A stretch of DNA of 64,000 bases, taken from the NCBI GenBank assembly GCA_030035585.1, contig CM057469.1, positions 66,233,501-66,297,500 of the forward strand, in the 5' to 3' direction. Each line of letters opens with the position of its first letter. The stretch's first letter is position 1. Made by a program: the position numbers and the translations under genes. The notes under the pieces were generated by a model, which had not been told where the DNA came from, did no database searches, and worked only from the letters and a program-made list of their open reading frames with translations. The DNA is from Dugong dugon (lineage: Eukaryota > Chordata > Mammalia > Sirenia > Dugongidae). Shown here piece after piece: positions 55,399 to 64,000 of this stretch.

Positions 55399-55966
55399 GT
55401 AACTGTGATGGTTAACATCATGTGTCAACTTGGCTAGGCTATAATTCTCAGTGGTTTGGCAGACACTATGTAATCACTTTCCTTTCTGTAATCTGATGTG
55501 AGCAGCCAATCGGTTGAAAGGGGTGTTTCCTTGGGAGTGAGGCCTGCCTTCAGTATATAAATGGATGTTCTGGAAAAGCTCACTCTTACTCTCTCGACCC
55601 CGCACTCTTTTCATTGCCTGACCTCCAGTTCTTGGGATGTAAGTCTGCAGAAGTCTCTGGCCTGCTGCCTGAACTGTATATTTTGGATTCACCAACCACC
55701 GCAACCCTGTGACCCAGGAGAGGCCTCAAGCCTACTGCCTGACCTGCAGATTTTGGGTTCATCAGTGCCTGCAACCACGTGAGCCAGCAGAGGTCTTCAG
55801 CTTGTTGTCTGACCAGTGGATTTGGGACTCGCCAGCCCCCACAATTACATGAGCCATTTCCTCACAACTGTGTAAGCCATTTCCTTGAAGTAAATTTCTC
55901 TCTCTATGTATCTATATATACTTCACTGGTCTTGCTCCTCTACAGAACCCAGACTAAGAAAGTAAC
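55399..55966 (+). mobile_element. ERVL-type (MLT2-like) solo LTR with 5-bp duplication
   Basis: LTR 55404-55961, TGTGATGGTTAACATCATG to GACTAAGAAA. TATAAATGG lies near 55555 and a degenerate AGTAAA poly(A) signal near 55889. Perfect GTAAC duplication at 55399-55403 and 55962-55966. The gag, pol and env regions are absent. Confidence 0.9.
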
Positions 55967-56600
55967 CCATGTAACTGGTTTGCTTCCCTCATCCAATATA
56001 TCAAAGAATATTCAGAGAATATTACAGGGGTATGTCACAAAGTCATATTAAGCAGCAAAAGCAACATACAAAACTGTGCAGTATGTAATATAACCACAGT
56101 TTTGTCTATACGTGTGTGTCTATATGTATATACGTGTGTATATATACATATATACAATACACATACATACACACACACAAATATACAGAGACAAGAAATG
56201 AATTAAATAAATCAAAATGTTAACAGGCTGTCCATGTTTGAAGTTTTCCTTAATAAAAAGTTAAAAACTGTGTTAACAGGGATAGTGGCATTATAATTAA
56301 GTATTATTTTCTTCTTTGTAACTTCCTGATTATTCTAAAATCTCTACAGTAAAAAAGATACTAAAATGTCTTTTAAAAAGATAATGTGAAAAGAAACACA
56401 GTGAGTGATTACCAGTAGTCACAGCTAAAGGAGGGGAGCAAAAGGGGGGATAATGAGCTTTTTTTCTTTCTTCTTACCCTTACTTATATTTTCCTAAATT
56501 TTTTTTAGTGATCATGTATTATTTTAAAACTGTGAAGTGGAATCTATTTAAAAGTGTAGTTAACAGATAGACACCTGAGAATATAAGCATTTTCTCTGCA
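55967..56600. other. AT-rich sequence, possible very old LINE end, with microsatellite
   Basis: TTAAGCAGCAAAAGCAACAT, AAACTGTGCAGTATGTAAT and a TTTCTTCTTACCCTTACTTA block recall an old L1-type 3' region. A TATA/TGTG microsatellite lies at 56115-56190. Weak assignment. Confidence 0.35.
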
Positions 56601-57007
56601 ATTTTCTCCTGAAAAATGACTGTGACTTTTTCTCTTCACTGTTGTTCTCTTCCATATCAGAGCACTTCTTCTTCCACACTGAACAGTGCAACACTCAGAT
56701 TTAAAATTTAAAGGCTCTGAATGAGGTTGGAGACTCTCCTCCCAAGCACATCTTCCAGGTCACAAGAGGCTTCGAGACAGTTTTTCCAGGGCCAGAACCA
56801 GCTCTTCCACAGAAAGACATAGATGAAGACACACAAGGGCATTCCAGCCTACCAAGTCTTCCAAAACCTGTGTCTGGCTTTGTGCTGGATCACAGTATTA
56901 TAAGAATGTTAAATTCCCTCAATCTGATAATGCTGCCGTGGTTATGAATGAGAATGCCTTTTTCTTAGGAAATACTTGCTGAAGTATTTAGGGTGTCAAC
57001 AACTCTC
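56601..57007. other. Unique sequence
   Basis: Nothing recognised. Confidence 0.4.
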
Positions 57008-57211
57008 AAACCAGATGTCATCGAGTTGATTCCAACTCCTAGTGACTTTATAGGACAGAGTAGAACTGCCCCCATAGGGTTTCCAAGGCTCTAAATCTTT
57101 ACAGAAGCAGACTGCCACGTCTTTCTCCCATGGAGTGGCTGGTAGGTTCAAACCGCTGACCTTTTTGGTTAGCAACTGAACACTTTAACCACTGTGCCAA
57201 CAAGGTTCCTT
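57008..57211 (-). mobile_element. AfroSINE class A, long form, first of a tandem pair
   Basis: Reversed tail GAGTTGATTCCAACTCC, GCAGACTGCCACGTC module, head CCAACAAGGTTCC. It is immediately followed by the next copy. Confidence 0.94.
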
Positions 57212-57415
57212 AAACCAAACCCGTTGCTGTCAAGTGGATTCTGACTTATAGCAACCCTATAGGACAGGGTAAAACTGCCCCATAGAGTTTCCAAGGCAGT
57301 AATATTTATGGAAACAGACAGCCGCATCGTTCTCCCTCGGAGTAGCTAGTGGGTTCGAACCACCGACATTTTGGTTAGTAGCTAACCGCTTAACCACTGC
57401 ACCACTAAGGTTCCT
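57212..57415 (-). mobile_element. AfroSINE class A, long form, second of a tandem pair
   Basis: AAACCAAACCCGTTGC tail, AACAGACAGCCGCATCG module, head CCACTAAGGTTCCT. Same orientation, no spacer. AAGGTTCCT at both ends (57202-57210, 57407-57415) could be a target duplication or simply both heads. Confidence 0.94.
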
Positions 57416-57588
57416 CCAAGTTTGAAATTATTTCTAAATTTAAAAATTTAGAAAAAAAAACTATGCCTAGAATTCTGTCAGACAGACATTTCACGTGTCT
57501 TTCTAACTCCAGCAGGCATTATCCAATAGACAGCAGATGGTGTGTGGAGTGAGTGGGTTTGCTGAGTCCTGACACCCTTCCTCCTATT
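57416..57588. other. Unique sequence
   Basis: Nothing recognised. Confidence 0.4.
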
Positions 57589-58475
57589 TTTTTTTTTTTT
57601 ATTAATTTTATTGTGGTAAAATGTATATAACAAAAAGTATGCCACCATAACCATTTTTTAAGTACACAATTCCGTGACGTTAATTACATTCACCATATTG
57701 CGCTCCATCAGCATTGTCCACTGCCAAAAGTTATTCATCATCCCAAACAGAAACTCAGAACTCCTTGAGCAATACCCCCCTTTCCTCCATCACTCCAGCC
57801 CCTGGTAAGCACTACTAAATTTTGTTTCTGTGTATTTGTCTATTCTAGATATTTCATATGTGTGGGATCATATTTGTCCTTTTGTGTCTGACTTATTTTA
57901 CTAAGCATAATGTTTTCAAGATCCATCCATGTTGTAGCATGTATTAGAACTTTATTTCTCTTTATGGCTAAACAACATTCCATTATACGGATATACCACA
58001 TTTTGTTTATCCATTCATTTGTTGGTGGATATTTGGGTTGTCTCACCTTTTGGATATTGGGAACAGTGCTGCAATGAACATTGGTGTACAAGTATCTCAG
58101 TTCCTGCTTTCAGGTCTTTTGGGTGTACACCTAGAAATGGAATTGCTGAGTCATAAGGTAACTCTATGTTTAACTTTTGGAGGAACTGCGAAACTGTTTT
58201 CCACAGTGGCGGCAACATTTTACAATTCCAACAATGCAAAAGTGTTCCAGTTTCTCACATCCTCACCAACATTTGCTGTTTCCATTTTTTCTGACAATAG
58301 CCATCTTAGTAGGTGTGAAGTGGTTCCCGTTTTTGTTTTAAGTTGCATTTCTGTAATGACTAATGTTGAACATCTTTTCATGTGTTTATTGGTCATTCTA
58401 TAGCTTCTTTGGAGAAACGTCTGTTCAAAACCTTTGCACATTTTTAAACTGAGTTACTTGCCTTTTTGCCGTCCA
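57589..58475 (-). mobile_element. L1 3' end, minus strand, old type
   Basis: T13 at 57589-57601 is the reversed poly(A). The 3' UTR (TTTATTGTGGTAAAATG, CCCCTGGTAAGCACTAC) is followed by ORF2 C-terminal pieces on the minus strand at 57840-58441 (NEWINKMWYIRIMECCLAIK, YDSAIPFLGVHPKDLK) in different frames. Inactive and 5' truncated. Confidence 0.9.
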
Positions 58476-58804
58476 CCTCCTTCTACTTTTGTACACGGTC
58501 CCAGAAGCTCATACACCAGTTGACTTAGGTGTGCGCATCCCAGACCATGATGAGATCATTATTCCTCCCTCCTGGGGCCATCCTCCCAAGGGCTGGTACC
58601 AGGATCCCTCACCCCTGCCAGTTCCTTTGACTCCCCCTCATTATTATGTACAGTGTGGGACTCTTAGCCACTCGCCTACCATAGAACACTGGAGTGGAAG
58701 TCCACAGATCACCCTTCCCTACATCCTTCATCATGCTAATCTTTTAACCAGTTTAGATTCCCTCACCTCCATGGCTGCCTTCTTAAGCAATTACTTCCAC
58801 TAGG
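58476..58804. other. Unique sequence
   Basis: A 104-codon plus frame at 58489-58803 is proline- and histidine-rich with no family match. Not called. Confidence 0.4.
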
Positions 58805-58968
58805 TTTTGTTGTTAGCTACAATTAAGTTGGCCCCCAACTCATGGCAATGCATACACAACAGAACAAAATGCTGCCCAGTCCTGGACCATCCTCATGACT
58901 GGTTACAGATTGGACCATTGAGATCCATCAGGTTTTCATTGGCTGATTTTTCAGAAGTAGATCACCAG
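58805..58968 (-). mobile_element. Long RTE-tailed SINE, left part (split by L1)
   Basis: TTGTTGTTAGCTACAATTAA tail and TTTTCATTGGCTGATTTTTC module. It continues at 60341. Confidence 0.85.
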
Positions 58969-60354
58969 TTGGAACTCTTATGCACAGCTGGTGGGAATGC
59001 AAAATGGTACAACCATTTTAGAAAACAATATGGCACTTCCTTAAAAAGCTAGAAATGGAAATACCATACGATCTAGCAATCCCACTCCTAGGAATATATC
59101 ATAGAGAAATAAGAGCTGTCACATGAATAGACGTATGCGCACCCATGTTCATTGCAGTATTATTCACAATGGCAAAATGTTGGAAACAACCTAAGTGCCC
59201 ATCAACAGATGAATGGATAAACTATGGTACATACACGCAACGGAGTACTACTCTACGATAAAGAACAATGATGAATCTGCAAAACATCTCACAACACGGA
59301 TGAATCTGGAGGGCATTATGCTGAGTGAAATAAGTCAATCACAAATGGACAAATGCTGTATGAGACCACTATTATAAAAACTCATGAAAAGGTTTACACA
59401 CAGAAAGAAACAATCTTTGATGGTTACGAGAGAGGAGTGGGGAGGGAAAAACACCAACTAGACAAGAGATAAGTGGTAACTTTGGTGAAGCGTAAGACAG
59501 TACCTAATACCGGGGAAGTCAGCACAACTTGACCAAAGCAAGGTCATGGAAACTTGAAAGATACATCAAAACACGCTGAGGGACCGAATTACTGGGCTAA
59601 AGGCTGGGGACCATGGTCTTGGGGAACATCTAGCTCAACTGGCATAACATACTTTATAAAGAAAATGTTCTACATTCTATTTTGGTAAGTAGCATCTGGG
59701 GTTTTAAAAGCTTGTGAGTGGCCATCTAAGACACTCCACCGGTCCCATCCCATCTGAAGCAAGAGAGAATGTAGCAAACCAAAGACAAAAGGAAATATTA
59801 GTCCAAGGGACTAATGTAACACAACTACCACAGCCCCCACCAGACTGAATCCAGTACAACTAGATGGTGTCCATCTACCACCACCGACTGCTCTGACAGG
59901 GATCACAATAGAGGGTCCTGGACAGAGCTGGGGAAAAATGTAGAACAAAATTCAAGCTCACAAGAAAAGACCAGACTTACTGGTCTGACAGAGAATGGAG
60001 AAACTCCAAGAGTATCACCCATGGATACCCTTTTAACTCAGTACTAAAGTCACTCCTGAGGTTCACTCTTCAGACAGACCCATAAAACAAACAATAATAC
60101 ACATAGCTCAACGGTGTATCCAAGACTAAATGGGCACACCAACCCAGGGGCAAGGACAAGAAGGCGGGGAGGACAGAAAAGCTGGATGAATGGAAATGGG
60201 GAACCCAAGGTCGAGAAGAGGAGAGTGTTGGCACGTCCTGGGGTTGGCAACCAATGTCACAAAACAATATGTGTATTAACTGTTTAATGAGAAACTAATT
60301 TGCTATGTAAACCTTCATCTAAAGCACAATTAAAAAGAAAAAGTAGATCACCAG
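58955..60354 (+). mobile_element. L1 3' end inserted in a SINE, perfect target duplication
   Basis: Body 58969-60340: short ORF2 C-terminus (GGAACTCTTATGCACAGC), then the long afrotherian 3' UTR with a CACAATTAAAAAG end. AAGTAGATCACCAG is present without mismatch at 58955-58968 and 60341-60354, so the host SINE was interrupted cleanly. It is among the least eroded insertions here. Confidence 0.95.
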
Positions 60355-60530
60355 GCCTTTCTTCTTAGTCCATCTTAGTCTGGAAGCTCCACTGAAACCT
60401 GCTCAGCATCATAGCAATACTCAGGCCTCCACTGACAGACAGGTAGTGGCTGCACATGAGGTTCACTGGCTAGGAATCAAACTCGAGTCTTCCACATGGA
60501 AGGCAGGAATTCTACCACTGAACTACTCTT
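60341..60530 (-). mobile_element. Long RTE-tailed SINE, right part
   Basis: AGTCTGGAAGCTCCACTG, GCATCATAGCAATACTCAG, GGTAGTGGCTGCACATGAGG and CAAACTCGAGTCTTCCACA complete the SINE begun at 58805. Confidence 0.85.
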
Positions 60531-60798
60531 TACATTCAGAAGGCTCTTCTGATGCCTTCTAACCTTTTCAGGCAGGAAGCCTGACTTAGCTTGGCTTGTA
60601 AGGTATCTCAGGCCAAGCCCCTCATTCCACAAAGATAAACAGAACATTTCCCATGGCCCGTAAGATGCTGGATGGCCTTTCTCAGAGCCTAGACCCCTTG
60701 GGTATCTGGATGATCTAAATCCTTCATGAATCTATCCCTCTGGAAACTGTCTGTGGGGCTGCCTGACCATCCAGGCGTTTGTGAGATGTGCAGTTAAG
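60531..60798. other. Unique sequence
   Basis: Nothing recognised. Confidence 0.4.
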
Positions 60799-61920
60799 AA
60801 GTTCTTGGGTGGGGAAATACTAAATATGCAATAGATAAGTGGTATCTTTGGTGAAGGGTGAGACAGTACACTATACTGGGGAAACCAGCACAACTTGTAC
60901 AAGGAGAGGTCGTGGAAGCTTCATAGACACATCCAAACTCCCTGAGGGACTGAATTGCTGGGCGGAGGGCTGTGGGGACCATGGTCTTGGGGAACATCTA
61001 GCTCAATTGGCATAACACAGTTTATAAGACAATGTTCTACGTTCTACCATGGTGAGTAGCGTCTGGGGTCTTAAAAGCCTGTGAGCAGCCATCTACGATA
61101 CTCCACTGGTCTCATCCCTTTGGGAACAAGGGAGAATAAAGAGAACAGGATACAAGGAAAAGATTAGTCCAAAGGACTAATGGACCACAGCTACCAAGGC
61201 CTCCACCAGTCTGAGTCCAGTACAGCTAGATGGTGCCCAGCTGCCACCACTGACTGCTCTGACTGGGATCACAACAGAGGGTTCAGGACAGAGCTGGAGA
61301 AGGATGTAGAACAAAGTTCTAACACACACAAGAAAAGACCAAATTTACTGGCCTAAATGAGACTGGAGAAACCCCGAGAGTATGGACCCCAGACACCCTT
61401 TTAGCTCAGTGGTGAAGTCACTTCCGAGGCTCACCATTCATCTGGGGATTGGACAGCCCCATAAAACAAAACAGGACTAATGGGGCACAGCAGTCCAGGG
61501 ACAAGGGCTAGAAGGCAGAAGGGGACAGGAAAGCTAGTGATAGGGAACCCAAGGTTAAGTAAGGACAGTGTTGGTGTGTAGTGAGGTTGTTAACCATTGT
61601 CATAGGGCAACATGAGTACTAACTCTTTAATGAGAAACTATTTTGCTCTGTAAACCTTCATCTAAAGTGAGAATAGCAGCACAATTGGAAGAGCACAGTC
61701 GATGTCACTGAACTGTGCATGTAGAAATTTTTGAAATGGTGCATCTTTGGCTATGTATATTTTCACCAAAAAAAAAAAGGTCTATAAGGGAGAGGGTTGA
61801 CATGTTGTGGGGTTGTTAACCAATGTCATAAAACAATATGTGTACTACTGTTTAATGAGAAACTATTTGTTCTGTAAACCTTCACCTGAAGTACAATTAA
61901 AAAAAAAAAAGTTCTTGGGT
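60799..61920 (+). mobile_element. Composite L1: three successive L1 3' ends, perfect target duplication
   Basis: Afrotherian 3' UTR from 60811 to about 61668 (no poly(A)), then an old-type L1 terminus ending TATATTTTCACC and A12 at 61770-61780, then a second afrotherian UTR end from about 61780 to 61898 with A12. AAGTTCTTGGGT at 60799-60810 and 61909-61920 flanks the set without mismatch. Confidence 0.9.
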
Positions 61921-62320
61921 TCTGTCTGCCCCCCAGTTAGCCAGGCTGATGTTCTGTGGAGTTGGCATCAGCAGTAGGGTTTCCCAGTCTGGCTTCTCAG
62001 AAGCACCAATCACACCACATTCCCAGAGCGCTCACCATTGCAGGCATTCTGGCCCCATTCAGGGTCCTTGGTGACCCTGTACCCTCCCTGGCATTTTTTT
62101 TTTTTTTTGATGCCAAATAGACCTACTGCCAATTGTGATTATAAAAGAAAAAAGACTTCTAGTTCCTGAACATTCCTGAACATTTTTCCTTTTGTCTGCT
62201 ACAAGTGTGGGGCATAACCAACTCCCTTGCCCAAGCAAGATGAGAGCAAAAGCAATGGCTGGGCTACTTGCCTGTTACTAGAGTTTCAGCCTGAAGCAAA
62301 TTATTGTTATTACCAGGTTA
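61921..62320. other. Unique sequence with a T run
   Basis: T run at about 62094-62108. No repeat recognised. Confidence 0.4.
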
Positions 62321-63260
62321 TAAACCCTTAAAAAAAAATCCCTGAATGGAAATGCTAACAGCTCATTAACTATAATGAGTGCCATCGGATAGGACACGTT
62401 CCAGCAGAGGCAAAGCAATTGCATTAACATGGTCTTTCAGCAACCCTAGCATTCCCAATGAGCAGGATCCACACAGCAGACCCCACATCAGGACCAACTA
62501 CTCTGCAGATGTGTCTGACTCTTCCTGGCCCTGCATCAGTCCTGGCAAAACCCAGTTATTTATAGGATCTGGCTGCACCTTGAGAAAATGCAACACATCT
62601 GCGAACACGCTGGCTGACAAAGCAGGGAAGTCAGCCACTCTAATCACAAACAAGCTGTTTGCTTAACAGTTTGAACCCGTTTCTGGAGACCGATAACCTA
62701 AATGAAATTACTTATCCATTGGGGCAGGGTTCAAAGCTCAAGAGATAAATGCAATTGGCTGCTAAAAGGATGCAAGCCAGAGAAAATAAGGGGAAAAGAA
62801 CAAAGTTAGATTAACCCCAGGGGGGCAAAAAGTCTCAATGTCATAAAAATTACATGGCATTCTTTTGGAAGATCATCAATTAATTTTAACTCCAAAAATT
62901 CAAAGTCGCTATTTAAGGGGATAATGAATAGCTAATATTCTCCCCAGAGGGATCTCCTGGACGGTTTACAAGAGCAAATGCACTGGTGCACCGGACGTTC
63001 CATTGCCCATTGGCCATTACATGTAACGCTAGACTGGGTCCGGCAGAGCCTTGCTGAATTGTGTTATTATATCTCTGTGGATTTGGTTTACATGGTCCCC
63101 TTTGAATTTTGCTGTATGGAACTGTTTATCCTAAGGTCCAGGGCACATCTGCCATATGTAGGGTCCATCATTATTGTTCTTTTCATGAGCTACTTGAGGG
63201 AAAAGTTCTCATTTGAATTTTTTTTAATCTGTGGGAGCAGAGTGTCGAGTTAATCAGTTT
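62321..63260. other. Candidate conserved noncoding block
   Basis: About 940 bases without a recognised repeat. It carries a 7-bp palindrome CTCATTA-N4-TAATGAG (62362-62379), GCAATTGCATTAAC near 62415, and several ATTA/TAAT and CAATTG motifs. Frames of 95 and 91 codons (62379-62666, 62978-63253) look incidental. Regulatory role inferred. Confidence 0.48.
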
Positions 63261-63396
63261 ATGACACATTATTATCACTGGTCCATGCACATGCCTCCTC
63301 TAATTTGCTTTGATTCCCTTTTTATCTCCTTATCTACTCTCATCCTCCTCTCCTCCCATCCATAAACAGCTATCCTAAGGTGTTCAGTGTGTACAT
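63261..63396. other. Unique, pyrimidine-rich stretch
   Basis: Nothing recognised. Confidence 0.4.
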
Positions 63397-63959
63397 TGTT
63401 GTTGTTGTTACATGCGGTCGAGTCAGTTCTAACTTACAGCAACAGAGAACAGAACAAAACACAGCCCAGTACTGCACCATCCTCACAACCATTGTTATGC
63501 TTGAGCTCACTGTTGCAGCCACTGTGTCAGTCCATCTCTTTGAGGGTCTTCCTCTCTTTCACTGACCCTCTACTTTACCAAGCATGATGTCCTTCTCCAG
63601 GGACTGATCCCTCTTCATAACATGTCCAAAGCATGTGAGACATAGTCTCGCTATCCTTGCTCGCTTCTAAGGAGCGTTCTAGCTGTACTTCTTCCAAGAC
63701 AGGTTTGTTCGTTCTTCTGGCAGTTCATGGTATATTCAATATTTTTCGCCAACACTATAATTCAAAGGCATCAATTCTTCTTCAGTCTTCCTTATTCATT
63801 GTCCTGCTTTCACATGCATATGAGGTGATCGAAAACACCATGGCTTGGGTCAGGTGCACCTTAGTCCTTAAAATGACATCTTTAAGTCATTTGATTTCTT
63901 GACTGCTGCTTCCATGGGTGTTGAATGTAGATCCAAGTAAAATGAAATCCTTAACAACT
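63397..63959 (-). mobile_element. RTE LINE 3' fragment, minus strand
   Basis: (GTT)n and ACATGCGGTCGAGTCAG start, then GTTGCAGCCACTGTGTCAG, TGAGGGTCTTCCTC, ACATGTCCAAAGCATGTG and ACCATGGCTTGGGTCAGG as in the other reversed copies. About 60 bases present in relatives are deleted near 63883. Stops at 63959; window ends in AT-rich sequence. Confidence 0.94.
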
Positions 63960-64000
63960 GCATATATAGATACACGTATCATATACACATCCATATACAT
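63960..64000. repeat. AT-rich (ATATAC-like) low-complexity end
   Basis: Repeats of ATATA and ATACAC type up to the window edge. Confidence 0.7.

Noticed and set aside
34916..55961. LTR pair bounding a provirus
   Set aside because: The three related LTRs differ in orientation, each has its own target duplication candidate, and the DNA between them holds RTE, L1 and SINE elements, not retroviral genes.
207..57415. CRISPR-like or regularly spaced repeat array
   Set aside because: The repeated units are dispersed SINEs of both orientations with irregular spacing in a mammalian genome.
57202..57415. AAGGTTCCT as a certain target duplication for the tandem SINE
   Set aside because: Both copies coincide with the SINE head ends, so it cannot be told apart from element sequence.

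Overview
This window is vertebrate nuclear DNA from an afrotherian mammal, most likely an elephant or a close relative. The evidence is the repeat content. About 37 copies or fragments of tRNA-headed SINEs carry the AfroSINE head and a tail shared with an RTE LINE. Six RTE LINE copies encode BovB-like reverse transcriptase remnants. A set of L1 3' ends has one distinctive long 3' UTR. Older mammal-wide repeats (MIR, L2, CR1/L3, MaLR/MLT1 and ERVL/MLT2-like LTRs, hAT and Tc1/mariner relics) lie beneath them. Species is inference from family recognition by eye; no database was searched.

I see no intact host protein-coding gene, no exon I can defend, no rRNA or tRNA gene and no CRISPR array. The longest open frame (147 codons, 44796-45239) is low complexity and unconvincing. 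All recognisable coding sequence is decayed LINE sequence: RTE endonuclease/reverse transcriptase (6344-7691, 19371-21514, 31578-34461) and L1 ORF2 C-terminus (10411-11280, 41748-42455, 57602-58475, 58969-59400). All carry stops or frameshifts, and one RTE copy has lost a catalytic aspartate.

Layout. 1-11.9 kb is dense with repeats (SINEs, L2, MIR, RTE, nested L1). 12.0-14.0, 14.2-14.9 and 16.3-18.3 kb are largely repeat-free with a conserved-noncoding look. 19.4-21.5 kb is a long RTE copy. 22.9-26.7 kb is the largest low-repeat stretch and the best candidate regulatory block. 26.7-31.5 kb is mixed old repeats. 31.6-34.9 kb holds two RTE copies pointing toward each other's 5' ends with a SINE head between them. 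34.9-49.3 kb is a mobile-element pile-up with solo LTRs, a composite L1 carrying two 3' UTRs, and a four-SINE cluster at 39.06-39.79 kb. 49.3-58.8 kb alternates unique DNA with LTRs and SINEs. 58.8-61.9 kb holds two L1 insertions with perfect target duplications. 62.3-63.3 kb is another low-repeat, conserved-looking block. The window ends in a sixth RTE copy.

The functional logic visible is retrotransposition. RTE, and SINE families with different heads, share one 3' tail, which fits RTE machinery mobilising the SINEs in trans. L1 inserts repeatedly into older SINEs, MIRs, L2s and RTEs, and many target-site duplications can still be read. The low-repeat blocks suggest a gene desert or large intron under regulatory constraint, but that needs alignment to confirm. 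I did not find a new gene system. The most unusual items are composite L1 insertions, a probable L1 3' transduction and a SINE-RTE chimera.
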